From positions 58,225 to 122,224 of the forward strand of contig NZ_DAIQRQ010000009.1 of the NCBI RefSeq assembly GCF_036786105.1: DNA of 64,000 bases, written 5' to 3'. Every line of letters starts with the position of its first letter. Within the stretch, counting starts at the first letter, position 1. The translations under genes were made by a program, and so were the position numbers. The notes under the pieces are model-generated. The model ran no database searches. It saw only the letters and a program-made list of their open reading frames with translations, and was not told where the DNA came from. The DNA is from Ohtaekwangia sp036786105 (lineage in GTDB: Bacteria; Bacteroidota; Bacteroidia; Cytophagales; Cyclobacteriaceae). Below are positions 17,065-26,870 of the stretch, one piece after another.

Positions 17065-19011
17065 ATGCAACTCTGGAGCCCTTCTTCCGAAACTATACAA
17101 CAAGCGAACATTACGCATTATCAACAATGGTTGCATGAAAACAAGCAACTGTTGTTTGAGAGTTACCATGCACTGTGGCAATGGTCTGTCGATAACACGG
17201 AAGCGTTTTGGAAAAGTATATGGGAATACTTTGACGTGATACATGAAGGGAACTATAAACACGTGCTGCAAGGATCGATGCCTCATGCCCGCTGGTTTGA
17301 GGGCACGCGGTTAAATTATGCGGAACACGTCTTTCGTAAAGCCAATGATCACCATCCGGCAATCATCTTTAAATCAGAATCAGAACCAATACAGGAGATC
17401 AGTTGGCGTTCCTTAATCCAACAGGTTGGATCGCTTCAACATTTTTTAAAGATTTACAACCTGCAGGCCGGTGATCGTGTGGCGGCATATTTACCCGGCA
17501 ATCCGGAAGCGACAACTGCTTTTCTGGCTGTTAACGCACTGGGTGCGGTATGGTCAAGTTGTTCACCTGATTTTGGTACCCGCTCGGTGATCGATCGTTT
17601 TGCACAGATCGAACCCAAAATACTGATCGCTGTTGACTCCTATCAATACGGTGGAAAGATATTCGATAAACGGGAAGTTGTTCAGGAGTTGATAAAGTCG
17701 CTGCCTGGTATAGAGCGCGTCATTCTATTATCCGCCCATGATACCCCACTCCCTTCTTCCAAGCCCGTAGTGCACTGGAAAGATGTAATCGGAGAAACTA
17801 TATATACTCCTGAGTTTGTACGTGTGCCGTTCAATCATCCTATCTGGATATTATACTCTTCCGGCACTACCGGTCTACCCAAAGCCATTACACATTCACA
17901 GGGCGGTATATTATTGGAGCAATTGAAGTACGGAACTTTCCACAACGATTTTAAACCAGGCGAACGATGCTTTTGGTATACTACCACTGGCTGGATGATG
18001 TGGAACTACATACACAGTGGTTTGCTGGCAGGCGGCACTATGGTACTATATGATGGCAGCCCAGCCTATCCGGATATGAATGAGCTCTGGAAATTTGCAC
18101 AAGATGCAGGCATACATCATTTCGGTACCAGTGCAGGATTTATATTGGCCAATATAAAAGCCTCAACACATCCTGCACAGAATTTTGATTTGCGTGCACT
18201 ACGTTCCATCAGTTCAACCGGAAGCACATTGCCACCGGAAGGTTTCGACTGGGTATATAAAGAAGTAAAACACAGCCTGTGGCTTGCATCGATGAGTGGT
18301 GGCACAGATGTCTGCAGCGCCTTTGTAGGCGGTATGCCGACACTTCCCGTATATGCCGGTGAGATTCAATGTCGTGCGTTAGGATGTTCTCTGTATGCAT
18401 TCGATGAAACAGGCAACGTACTAACAGGGCAAGTAGGCGAAATGGTTATTACCCGACCCATGCCCTCTATGCCTGTTTATTTCTGGAATGACCCCGAGTA
18501 TAAACGTTATACCGAAAGTTACTTCGAAATGTATCCTGGTATATGGCGCCATGGCGACTGGATTGAAATTACATCGCACGAAGGAGTAATTATATACGGC
18601 CGTTCGGACGCAACACTCAACCGTGGAGGCGTGCGCATTGGCACGAGTGAAATATACCGTGCGGTGGATAAAGTAGCGGAGGTTAAAGACAGTCTCATTA
18701 TCTGCATTGAAAAAGAAGGAGGTGAATTCTGGATGCCTTTGTTTGTAGTGATGCAGGAAAATATAGCGCTGTCGGCCGATATCAAGAAAAAGATCAATAC
18801 TACGATCCGCAATGATTATAGTCCGCGGCATGTACCCGATGAGATCATTGCCGCACCCGATATACCTTATACTATCAGCGGTAAAAAAACAGAAACACCT
18901 GTAAAAAAGATATTGATGGGAAAAGATCCAAAAGAAGTTATTAATGCTGGCGCACTGAAGAATCCGTCTTCCTTGGACTTCTTTATACGCTTACAGCAGG
19001 AAAAAGTTTAA
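17065..19011 (+). CDS. Acetoacetyl-CoA synthetase (acetoacetate-CoA ligase)
   Basis: Activates acetoacetate to acetoacetyl-CoA with ATP, feeding ketone bodies or branched-chain degradation products into lipid metabolism. 648 residues, an adenylate-forming enzyme. The N-terminal segment typical of the acetoacetate ligase subfamily is present (ARWFEGTRLNYAEH, about 76-90). The AMP-binding P-loop YSSGTTGLPKAITHS lies at about 263-278, and the C-terminal catalytic lysine sits in ISGKKTETPVKK near residue 618. The subfamily assignment over acetyl-CoA synthetase rests on the N-terminal region and length. Confidence 0.9.
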   Translation: MQLWSPSSETIQQANITHYQQWLHENKQLLFESYHALWQWSVDNTEAFWKSIWEYFDVIHEGNYKHVLQGSMPHARWFEGTRLNYAEHVFRKANDHHPAIIFKSESEPIQEISWRSLIQQVGSLQHFLKIYNLQAGDRVAAYLPGNPEATTAFLAVNALGAVWSSCSPDFGTRSVIDRFAQIEPKILIAVDSYQYGGKIFDKREVVQELIKSLPGIERVILLSAHDTPLPSSKPVVHWKDVIGETIYTPEFVRVPFNHPIWILYSSGTTGLPKAITHSQGGILLEQLKYGTFHNDFKPGERCFWYTTTGWMMWNYIHSGLLAGGTMVLYDGSPAYPDMNELWKFAQDAGIHHFGTSAGFILANIKASTHPAQNFDLRALRSISSTGSTLPPEGFDWVYKEVKHSLWLASMSGGTDVCSAFVGGMPTLPVYAGEIQCRALGCSLYAFDETGNVLTGQVGEMVITRPMPSMPVYFWNDPEYKRYTESYFEMYPGIWRHGDWIEITSHEGVIIYGRSDATLNRGGVRIGTSEIYRAVDKVAEVKDSLIICIEKEGGEFWMPLFVVMQENIALSADIKKKINTTIRNDYSPRHVPDEIIAAPDIPYTISGKKTETPVKKILMGKDPKEVINAGALKNPSSLDFFIRLQQEKV

Positions 19012-19097
19012 AGTCCAAAAGTTCAATGTTCAAGGCTTCAGTCTTACATTGTACATTGAACCTTGAACTTTAAACTCTGAATTTTGAACTTTCAAAC
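19004..19097. repeat. Heptamer inverted-repeat array (TTGAACn type)
   Basis: Right arm 19055-19096 is six heptads in perfect register, consensus nTTGAAC. The left arm (about 19004-19040) is the reverse complement pattern (AAGTTCA) and overlaps the stop codon of the preceding gene at 19009-19011. The words are unrelated to the TAACGnn arrays but the design is the same. Confidence 0.75.
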
Positions 19098-19205
19098 CTC
19101 GCACTCCGAAATTTCAATCGTGTCCAATTCTCCACAAAATTTCTTCCTGTTTATCTGCATCTTTCACTTGGAGCCTTCACGCCTGTGCTGTAGTTTTAAA
19201 ACCCG

Positions 19206-20621
19206 ATGGACGTAGAAATTCTCTCACGCATACAATTCGCTTTTACGATTGCTTTCCATTACATCTATCCTCCCCTGAGCATTGGCCTTGGGTTAGTGAT
19301 GGTGTTTATGGAAGGCATGTACCTGCGCACAGGTTTGGAAATATACCAGCAGATGACGCGCTTCTGGGTAAAGATTTTTGCACTCATCTTCGGCATCGGT
19401 GTAGCCACCGGTATTGTAATGGAATTTGAGTTTGGCACCAACTGGGCCGTGTATTCACGTTACGTTGGTGATGTATTCGGCAGTGCGCTCGCAGCGGAAG
19501 GTATATTTGCTTTCGCACTGGAATCAGGTTTTCTTGGTATACTTATCTTCGGATGGAATCGTGTGCGACCGGGAGTGCATTTCTTCTCTACTATCATGGT
19601 AACACTTGGTTCCATGTTCTCGGCTATATGGATTGTGGTAGCCAATTCGTGGCAACAGACACCGGCCGGTTATCATATAGTAGGCCAAGGCATGAAAGCA
19701 CGTGCCGAGATAACCGATTTCTGGGCAATGGTATTCAATCCATCTACGATTGAACGTATATCACATGTATGGTGTGGATCGTTTCTCGCAGGTGCGTTTC
19801 TCGTTACGAGCGTAAGCGCATGGTATCTGCTGAAAGGCAAATATATTGAGCTGTCAAAAGCTTCATTCAAAATTGGACTGTCGGTGGCGATCGTGGCTTC
19901 GTTGCTGCAATTATTTACCGGCCATAAATCTGCCGATGTGGTGGCGCATTATCAACCTGCCAAGCTTGCAGCTATGGAAGGCCACTTCGATAGTCTGAAG
20001 GCTGCCGATATGTATCTCTTCGGCTGGGTAAATAAAAAAACACAAACAACAACCGGTGTTGCTATACCCGGTGGATTATCGCTGCTGGTACATGGCGATA
20101 TAAATGCCCCAATACCAGGGCTCAATAGTATACCGGAAGATGAAAGACCAGGCGCGGTAAATTTTGTCTTTCAAACTTATCACCTCATGATTTCCATTGG
20201 CATGGCTTTGATCGCACTCAGTATATATACGGCATTCTTGTGGTGGCGCGGCCGGCTTTTCGAAAAACGCTGGCTGTTGTGGATATTCGTGTGGGCCGTG
20301 TTGCTGCCACAGATCGGCAACCAGGTGGGCTGGTATACCGCAGAAGTAGGAAGACAGCCGTGGGTAGTATATAAACTTCTCCGTACTTCCGATGCACTGT
20401 CGGAAGCCGTAACTGCCAACCAGGTAGTATTCTCGTTAATCTTATTCACCTTTGTATACCTGCTGCTCTTCGCCTTATTTATATACCTGCTCAACAAGAA
20501 AATAACACATGGGCCATACGATCATCACGATGATGAACACAGCCCGCGACACATGGAAATGGTGGAATCCATTACTACGGATGCAAGCCGAAACAAACAA
20601 CAGAACATTAACGAGCGCTAA
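19206..20621 (+). CDS. cydA: Cytochrome bd quinol oxidase subunit I
   Basis: Oxidises quinol and reduces O2 to water with high affinity, without proton pumping; inner membrane. 471 residues with the usual helices. His18 (FTIAFHYIYPPLS) is the expected haem b595/d-side ligand. The GWYTAEVGRQPWVVY segment (about 378-392) is a CydA hallmark. The Q-loop is of the short type judging from total length. cydB follows 12 bp downstream, so the subunits are co-expressed. Confidence 0.96.
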   Translation: MDVEILSRIQFAFTIAFHYIYPPLSIGLGLVMVFMEGMYLRTGLEIYQQMTRFWVKIFALIFGIGVATGIVMEFEFGTNWAVYSRYVGDVFGSALAAEGIFAFALESGFLGILIFGWNRVRPGVHFFSTIMVTLGSMFSAIWIVVANSWQQTPAGYHIVGQGMKARAEITDFWAMVFNPSTIERISHVWCGSFLAGAFLVTSVSAWYLLKGKYIELSKASFKIGLSVAIVASLLQLFTGHKSADVVAHYQPAKLAAMEGHFDSLKAADMYLFGWVNKKTQTTTGVAIPGGLSLLVHGDINAPIPGLNSIPEDERPGAVNFVFQTYHLMISIGMALIALSIYTAFLWWRGRLFEKRWLLWIFVWAVLLPQIGNQVGWYTAEVGRQPWVVYKLLRTSDALSEAVTANQVVFSLILFTFVYLLLFALFIYLLNKKITHGPYDHHDDEHSPRHMEMVESITTDASRNKQQNINER

Positions 20622-20633
20622 CCAAGTATAGAT

Positions 20634-21665
20634 ATGGGAACATTTGCCGGCATCGATTATCCTACCTGGTGGTTTCTTGTGATTGGAGCCGTGTTTACAG
20701 GCTATGCCATCCTCGATGGTTTTGATCTGGGAGCTGGTGCATTGCATTTGTTCTTCAACAAAGAAGCCAGCAGACGCACAGCCCTCAATGCCATTGGTCC
20801 CGTTTGGGATGGCAACGAAGTGTGGCTCGTCATTGGCGGTGGCGCGCTGTTCGCCGGCTTCCCCGAAGTATATGCATCGCTACTCTCGGCGTTCTATATA
20901 CCGTTTATGATCTTTCTGGTAGCGCTGATTTTTCGCGCGGTCTCGATCGAATTCAGAAGTAAAGAACCGATGCTCTGGTGGCGCAAGATGTGGGACATCT
21001 GTTACTGCATTTCCAGCGGGCTCCTCGCATTCTTGCTGGGTTTTATACTGGGCAATGTCGCGCTCGGTATACCGCTCGATAAAGACCATATTTACCGTGG
21101 CGACTTCCCGGGATTTATTAATCCGTATGCCATTATGGTAGGCATTACCTCTCTCTCACTTTTTATGATGCACGGTGCCATATACCTCGTTATGAAAACG
21201 GAAGACCGGTTGTACGCCAAACTTACCATCATTGTGCGCAGAACCACTATATTTTTTGTAATCAGTTTCGTGATTACATCATTCTATACCTTGCTCTATA
21301 TACCGCACCTCGTAGACCAGATACATGAAAATCCGAGCATGTTTATACTTCCCGTCATCATGGTGCTGGCCATTGCCAACATTACACGCCAGATCACCAA
21401 ACGAAAATATTTTTTTGCCTTTCTTTCGTCAGCGGTGGTAATCAGTGTAGCACTTATTATTGTATCGCTTGAGCTTTACCCGACTATCCTCTATACTCCC
21501 GATCCGCAAAACAGCCTCACCATTTATAATTCCGCTTCTTCGCAGAAAACACTCGGTATCATGCTCACCGTAGCGGCCATCGGCGTACCCCTCGTAGCAG
21601 CCTACACCACCTTTGTTTTCTGGACTTTCAAGGGGAAGGTGAAGCTGGATGAAACGAGTTATTAA
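20634..21665 (+). CDS. cydB: Cytochrome bd quinol oxidase subunit II
   Basis: Second structural subunit of the bd oxidase, 343 residues, multi-helix. Early motif YAILDGFDLGAGALHLF (about 24-40) and PVWDGNEVWLVIGGGALFAGFPEVYA, seen in part as GNEVWLVIGGGALFAGFP, are CydB signatures. Follows cydA directly. No cydX-like small subunit is evident between the stop and the repeat array at 21673. Confidence 0.96.
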   Translation: MGTFAGIDYPTWWFLVIGAVFTGYAILDGFDLGAGALHLFFNKEASRRTALNAIGPVWDGNEVWLVIGGGALFAGFPEVYASLLSAFYIPFMIFLVALIFRAVSIEFRSKEPMLWWRKMWDICYCISSGLLAFLLGFILGNVALGIPLDKDHIYRGDFPGFINPYAIMVGITSLSLFMMHGAIYLVMKTEDRLYAKLTIIVRRTTIFFVISFVITSFYTLLYIPHLVDQIHENPSMFILPVIMVLAIANITRQITKRKYFFAFLSSAVVISVALIIVSLELYPTILYTPDPQNSLTIYNSASSQKTLGIMLTVAAIGVPLVAAYTTFVFWTFKGKVKLDETSY

Positions 21666-21672
21666 CGTGCGC

Positions 21673-21741
21673 ACGTGTTTAGGTGTGTATGTACCAACGT
21701 TCAGAGAAAACATGGCAACGTGCACACGTAAACACGTGCTA
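21673..21741. repeat. Octamer inverted-repeat array (ACGTGnnn type)
   Basis: Left arm 21673-21696 (ACGTGTTT, AGGTGTGT and one more) and right arm 21718-21741 (ACGTGCAC, ACGTAAAC, ACGTGCTA) are octads in register; the right arm is the near reverse complement of the left. The array lies directly between the cydB stop and gldC. Confidence 0.7.
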
Positions 21742-21760
21742 AACTTTGTAATTTTAACCC

Positions 21761-22093
21761 ATGAAAAAGTCAACTATCAACTTCTCTGTCGAACTGGATC
21801 AGAATAACGTACCGGATAAGATACTGTGGGATGCTACGGATAAGCCCGATCCGGGGCTTTCTGAAACAAAATCCATGAGTGTGGCACTGTGGGACCATAA
21901 ACATAAGAATACGCTGCGTATAGACCTGTGGACCAAGGATATGCCTGTGGATGAGATGAAGCGTTTCTATATTGACTGTATCGGTGGTCTGGCGCAAAGC
22001 GCACTAACGGCTACGGGCGATGAATACATTGCCAACGAGATCAATGCGTTATGCGACCGGCTGGTAAAGCATCTGCAAAACTCCAAAGATTAA
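21761..22093 (+). CDS. gldC: Gliding motility protein GldC
   Basis: A 110-residue soluble protein matching GldC along its length: IDLWTKDMPVDEMKRF in the middle is the strongest signature, preceded by TLR and a start of the MKKSTINFSVELD type. In Flavobacterium, GldC is needed for full gliding and is usually linked with gldB; here gldB is not adjacent. It indicates that the organism belongs to the gliding Bacteroidetes, at least by ancestry. Followed by a compound hairpin at 22121. Confidence 0.92.
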   Translation: MKKSTINFSVELDQNNVPDKILWDATDKPDPGLSETKSMSVALWDHKHKNTLRIDLWTKDMPVDEMKRFYIDCIGGLAQSALTATGDEYIANEINALCDRLVKHLQNSKD

Positions 22094-22100
22094 TCCTCAA

Positions 22101-22184
22101 ACAGGTCTGCACCTGTTAAAAGTATCGGAGACTGGTAAATATACCGCTGTAAATATACTACAGCGCGTCTCTGATACTTCTTTT
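22101..22184 (+). terminator. Compound terminator after gldC
   Basis: A first small hairpin ACAGGT-ctgc-ACCTGT (22101-22116) is followed by a long stem, AGTATCGGAGAC (22121-22132) with GTCTCTGATACT (22167-22178), which encloses a second perfect hairpin CGCTGTA (22145-22151) / TACAGCG (22159-22165). A TTCTTTT tract ends the structure. Confidence 0.8.
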
Positions 22185-22263
22185 ACACCCTGCTCATTCT
22201 TTTGAGTCCATACCTTCTCGGGGTATATTTTTCATTATGGCAGCAACTAGCCTTCTACAAACG

Positions 22264-22293
22264 TTTGTTTTTTGAGGATTTTTTGTACTTTTC
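22264..22293 (+). promoter_or_regulatory. Candidate promoter of the 22377 receptor gene
   Basis: TTTG at 22264-22267, 18 bp, then TACTTTTC at 22286-22293 (7 of 8 to TAnnTTTG). It would give a leader of about 75 nt. Confidence 0.45.
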
Positions 22294-22376
22294 GATAAGA
22301 AAGCTCGGTATGCATACCATTTCGCGCTTTCTGAAAAGGAACTCATTAATCCCCAAAACCAAACTTATTCGTAGTT

Positions 22377-25301
22377 ATGAAAAAATTTTACAAGGCTTCG
22401 TTAGCGGCAGGGCTGATGGTGCTGTTGTCTTCCGCGGTGGTGCTGGCTCAAACGACCATCTCTGGTAAGGTAACAGATGCCAGTAGCGGAGAAGGACTTG
22501 CCGGTGTAAACATTATCGTGAAAGGGCGAGTTATTGGAACTATATCTGACTCCGATGGAAATTACTCCCTGAAATCGAACGACTCACCTCCTCTTACCCT
22601 GGCATTTTCGTTCGTTGGTTACAAGACATTTGAAGTCGAAGTAAATGATGCGAATACTACAGGTCTGGATGTAAAACTCGAAGAGCAGACTGTGCTCGGC
22701 CAGGAAGTGGTTATCTCGGCTTCGCGTATGGAAGAAAGCATCATGCAATCGCCCGTATCCATTGAAAAGATGGATATACTCCAGGTACAGAACACGCCAT
22801 CCGATAATTACTATAAGGGACTTGCCAACCTGAAAGGTGTTGACGTAACTACGAGCAGTATAAATTTTCAGATTGTAAACGCCCGCGGTTTTAACTCCAC
22901 GGGCAACACACGCTTTGTGCAGTTAACGGATGGAATGGATACACAAGCTCCTGCATTGAACTTCCCAATCGGAAACCTGAACGGTCCTTCGGAGCTCGAT
23001 GTGGAAAGTGTCGAATTTATACCGGGGGCCGCTTCTGCGCTCTACGGACCAAACGCATTTAACGGTATACTTCTAGTAAACAGTAAAAGTCCATTCGATT
23101 ACCAGGGACTCAGTGCATTTGCCAAGTTTGGTATGAACCACTTTGGTGATTCTGATCTCAACTCCGATGGCACAAAGATCGGCCCCGGCAAACCCAAGCC
23201 GATGCAAGAGTATGCCATCCGCTATGCAAAGGCATTCAACAATAAATTTGCTTTCAAAATAGCATTCTCTTATAGTAAAGCAACCGACTGGTATGGCACC
23301 AATCTGCAGGATAAAAACGCTTCGTTGAAGCCTAGTGGTCTCTCCAGCAATCCTGGTTCCGATGAGGTACACGCCTTCGGCGATGAAGTAGCCACCAACC
23401 TGGGGCTTGTTGGTCTTGATCCTGGTTTCCAATCCAAGATGCAGCAGGCAGGGTTATCCAACTATCTTCCTTACCTCGCTACCGGCGGAACAGTTTCAAG
23501 AACACCCTATAAAGAGCAATACCTGGTTGACTATGGCGCCAAAAACCTGAAGGCAAATATAGGTCTTCACTACCGCCTTACCGACAAACTGGAGTTACTC
23601 TATAATTTGAATTACGGTGCAGGAACTTCAGTATATACCGGTGCACAACGCTACTCGCTGAGGAACTTCAACATTCAACAGCACAAAGTTGAATTACGGG
23701 GTGACAACTTCTTTCTGCGTGCCTATGCTACTTTAGAAAATTCAGGAGATTCTTATATAGCAGACCTTACCGGTGTATTGGTAAACCGCGCCTGGAAAGA
23801 CGACAACACCTGGTTCGGTACCTATGCAGGAACTTACCTCGGCACACTCGCTGCTTTACAGGGAGGATCACCCGCTGCGCCTACCATAGCACAACAGGAA
23901 CAAGCCCATGCAGCAGCCCGCGCAGCGGCAGATGCCGGAAGATTTTTACCCGGGTCTGCAGAATTTAACAATGCCCAGGCAAATGCGCGAAAAGATGTAA
24001 TTCCAAACGGAGCTTTATTCGATGACAAGACTGCGCTCTATCACTTCGAAGGCCAGTATAACTTCAAGAACCAGATCAAGTTTATGGACGTGATGGTAGG
24101 TGCAAGCTATCGCCTGTACGATCTCAACTCCAACGGAACCATCTTTGCCGATACAGCGGGCAACAACATTACCATTCAGGAAGTAGGTGCTTATGTACAA
24201 GCTTCCAAAAAAGTATTGTCTGATAAAGTAAAACTTACCGGTTCACTGCGCTATGACAAGAACGAAAACTTCAACGGGTTGATTAACCCGCGCCTGTCGG
24301 CAGTGATCTCGCCTACACCGAATCAGAATTTCCGCGTTGCATTCCAAAGCGGTTTCCGCAACCCGACCACACAAGGTCAGCATATAGACCTCGATGTACT
24401 TTCAGCACGTTTGCTGGGCGGTCTGCCACAATATGCAAAAGCATACAATGTATTTCAAAATGCCTATACAGTAACCTCCGCACAGCAGTATGCAGCGGTA
24501 GTCGCACAGAAAGCAGGTCAAGGTTCTTATAGCGGAAGCAATGCAGGCCTTGCCATTGGCGACCCCGAAGCATTAAGCAAACTTGTACCCGTTACTGGCG
24601 CTGCGCCTGTAAAACCTGAAAAGATTAAATCTATAGAAGTTGGATATAAAGGTTTGGTGGGTGATAAACTGTTGGTAGATGTAGCCTACTACTTCAACTC
24701 CTACAACGACTTCATCACACAGTTGATCATGCGTCAATCAGCCGGCCCGTTGGATTTGACCGCCACCACTCCTACTGAGCAGAACATTCGTAACGCTTCT
24801 ACGATGCTGAATCCCGGGAAAGATGAGAATGGCCGCCAGAATACATATTCCGTATATACCAACCTCAATAAAACCGTAACAGCACAAGGTGTTGCCTTAG
24901 GTCTTGACTATAGCTTGGTAAAAGGTTATCGCATTGGTGCAAACTATAACTGGAACCGCCTGAACAAACAATTAGGCGATGGCTACCTGGCAGAGTTCAA
25001 TACACCGGAGCACAAGTATAACATTACGTTCGGTAACCGTAAGCTTACAGACCGCATCGGGTTTAACGTGGCCTATCGCTGGCAGACAGCCTTCACATGG
25101 GAATCAACCTTTGCTATAGGTAAAGTTCCGGCAGTAGGCGTGTTTGATGCACAAGTGAGCTACCGCGTAAAGCCGATGAAGTCAACCTTCAAGATTGGTG
25201 GATCAGACTTGTTCAATAAACGCTATGTATTGAACTACGGTGGCCCTACGCTGGGTGCGATATACTATATCTCCATCACCTTCGATCAACTGATGAACTA
25301 A
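22377..25301 (+). CDS. TonB-dependent outer membrane receptor, paired with an SGNH lipoprotein
   Basis: 974 residues. Signal peptide to VVLAQ (about residue 25), carboxypeptidase-regulatory-like domain (about 27-110, ISGKVTDASSGEGLAGVNI), plug domain (about 115-235, with VESVEFIPGAASALYGPNAFNGILLV in the usual place, visible as GAASALYGPNAFNGILLV), then the barrel, ending YYISITFDQLMN. The downstream SGNH-hydrolase lipoprotein gene begins at the stop codon, so the pair is probably one functional uptake unit in which the lipoprotein processes or presents the ligand. The substrate is unknown. Confidence 0.9.
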   Translation: MKKFYKASLAAGLMVLLSSAVVLAQTTISGKVTDASSGEGLAGVNIIVKGRVIGTISDSDGNYSLKSNDSPPLTLAFSFVGYKTFEVEVNDANTTGLDVKLEEQTVLGQEVVISASRMEESIMQSPVSIEKMDILQVQNTPSDNYYKGLANLKGVDVTTSSINFQIVNARGFNSTGNTRFVQLTDGMDTQAPALNFPIGNLNGPSELDVESVEFIPGAASALYGPNAFNGILLVNSKSPFDYQGLSAFAKFGMNHFGDSDLNSDGTKIGPGKPKPMQEYAIRYAKAFNNKFAFKIAFSYSKATDWYGTNLQDKNASLKPSGLSSNPGSDEVHAFGDEVATNLGLVGLDPGFQSKMQQAGLSNYLPYLATGGTVSRTPYKEQYLVDYGAKNLKANIGLHYRLTDKLELLYNLNYGAGTSVYTGAQRYSLRNFNIQQHKVELRGDNFFLRAYATLENSGDSYIADLTGVLVNRAWKDDNTWFGTYAGTYLGTLAALQGGSPAAPTIAQQEQAHAAARAAADAGRFLPGSAEFNNAQANARKDVIPNGALFDDKTALYHFEGQYNFKNQIKFMDVMVGASYRLYDLNSNGTIFADTAGNNITIQEVGAYVQASKKVLSDKVKLTGSLRYDKNENFNGLINPRLSAVISPTPNQNFRVAFQSGFRNPTTQGQHIDLDVLSARLLGGLPQYAKAYNVFQNAYTVTSAQQYAAVVAQKAGQGSYSGSNAGLAIGDPEALSKLVPVTGAAPVKPEKIKSIEVGYKGLVGDKLLVDVAYYFNSYNDFITQLIMRQSAGPLDLTATTPTEQNIRNASTMLNPGKDENGRQNTYSVYTNLNKTVTAQGVALGLDYSLVKGYRIGANYNWNRLNKQLGDGYLAEFNTPEHKYNITFGNRKLTDRIGFNVAYRWQTAFTWESTFAIGKVPAVGVFDAQVSYRVKPMKSTFKIGGSDLFNKRYVLNYGGPTLGAIYYISITFDQLMN

Positions 25302-25321
25302 TGCTAAACGAGAAATACCGT

Positions 25322-26839
25322 ATGAAAAATTTTACACGATATACCGCAGCTTCTCTGGCCTTAGTAATGGCGGGAGCCTGCACGTACGATTTCCCCGAAG
25401 AGAAAGCAGCTACTGCCGGCGAAGCCGACTTTACCAAAACGGTAGTGATCGGCAGCTCGCTCTCCGCTGGTTTCATGAATGGTGCTCTCTATAACGATGG
25501 ACAAAACCATTCTTTCCCCGCGATCATTGCCCAACAAATGCAGTCTGTTGGCGGAGGAACTTTTAATCAACCCGACATTAATGCGGAAGCTGGTTATTAT
25601 GGATTAGCGCCCGATGGCACTACCATTCTTGGAAGACTATATCTGAAAGGCACCACAAGCCCCAAGCCAGCGCCCATTGTGCCTGGCCAGGCCATCACTC
25701 CCTATACTGGTGATAAATCGAAGCTCAACAACTTCAGCGCGTATGGAGTAACCATTCAGACTGCGCAGATTCCCCAGTTGGGTGGTCCTGCTTCTTCCAA
25801 TCCATATTATAATCCTTACTATGCACGGTTTGCATCTACCCCGGGTACATCTACTTTGCTGGGCGATGCAGTTGCCGCATTGGGAAGCGGAAGCTTCTTT
25901 ATATTCTGGCTGGGAAATGACGATGTACTCGGCTATGCTACCAATGGTGCCGATCAGAATGACGCTACAAAGCCTATGACCGATGCCAACGTATTTGCCG
26001 GTGCCTATAACAATGCATTGTCTACCATGCTTGCCGCAAATGCTAATGCAAAAGGCGTTGTGGCCAATATACCAGACGTTACAAGCCTTCCGTATTTTTC
26101 AACCGTAGCCTACAATCCTATACCACTCGATGCTACGTCTGCTGCTGCCGTAAATGCGGGCTTTGCAGGATACAATGCCGTGCTCGATGCTTTGAAAGCA
26201 AACCTCGGTGTAACGGATACTGACTCCCGGAAAATTACATTCTCTGCCGGCACATCCAACAAGATTGTTATTGTAGACGAAACGCTGAATGATTATGGTG
26301 ATGAGTTTGATATGCTGCATGCAGCGGGTGCTATATCAGACGCACAGCGTGCTGCACTCGTTCCCTACGAACAAGTACGCCAGACTACTTCCAGTGACCT
26401 TGTGCCACTGGTAGCGGCCAATGTTATTGGTACACTGGTATCAAACAATCCTTCGCTCATCAACGGTGTTACTGTGCCGCTGGCCGACAAGTATATATTA
26501 CTGCCTTCTGAAAAAGCAGAAGTACAGGCACGCATTGATGCTTTCAATGAAGTGATTGCTGCGGCGGTCTCAACCAACAGCAGTCGCCTGGCACTGGTAG
26601 ATATACATTCTATCCTGTTGTCGCTGAAAGAAAATGGTGCAGAGATCCGCGGTGCATCTATATCGGCATCTATTTCGCCTCCCTTCGGGGGCTTCTCTTT
26701 GGATGGTATCCATCCGAATGCACGCGGCAATGGTTACCTGGCCAACCAGTTTATCGATGTGATCAATGCTAAATTTGGTGCCAGCATACCACAATGCAAT
26801 CCGAACGATTACTCCGGCAATGCACTGCCTGTGCCTTAA
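25322..26839 (+). CDS. SGNH/GDSL-family hydrolase lipoprotein
   Basis: A probable outer-membrane lipoprotein of 505 residues with an SGNH esterase/lipase fold. Block I is IGSSLSAG (Ser46), block III is GNDD (WLGNDDVLG), and the catalytic Asp/His block V is DGIHPNARG near the C-terminus, so all catalytic parts appear present. A signal peptide ends at AGAC (Cys20), a loose lipobox. I prefer ATG 25322 over the ATG at 25301, because the former starts the signal peptide at once (MKNFTRYTAA). It is coupled to the receptor gene in front. Substrates could be acylated sugars or lipids; this is inference. Confidence 0.85.
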   Translation: MKNFTRYTAASLALVMAGACTYDFPEEKAATAGEADFTKTVVIGSSLSAGFMNGALYNDGQNHSFPAIIAQQMQSVGGGTFNQPDINAEAGYYGLAPDGTTILGRLYLKGTTSPKPAPIVPGQAITPYTGDKSKLNNFSAYGVTIQTAQIPQLGGPASSNPYYNPYYARFASTPGTSTLLGDAVAALGSGSFFIFWLGNDDVLGYATNGADQNDATKPMTDANVFAGAYNNALSTMLAANANAKGVVANIPDVTSLPYFSTVAYNPIPLDATSAAAVNAGFAGYNAVLDALKANLGVTDTDSRKITFSAGTSNKIVIVDETLNDYGDEFDMLHAAGAISDAQRAALVPYEQVRQTTSSDLVPLVAANVIGTLVSNNPSLINGVTVPLADKYILLPSEKAEVQARIDAFNEVIAAAVSTNSSRLALVDIHSILLSLKENGAEIRGASISASISPPFGGFSLDGIHPNARGNGYLANQFIDVINAKFGASIPQCNPNDYSGNALPVP

Positions 26840-26870
26840 TCGATAACGATATTCATTAACCCAAACCTGA

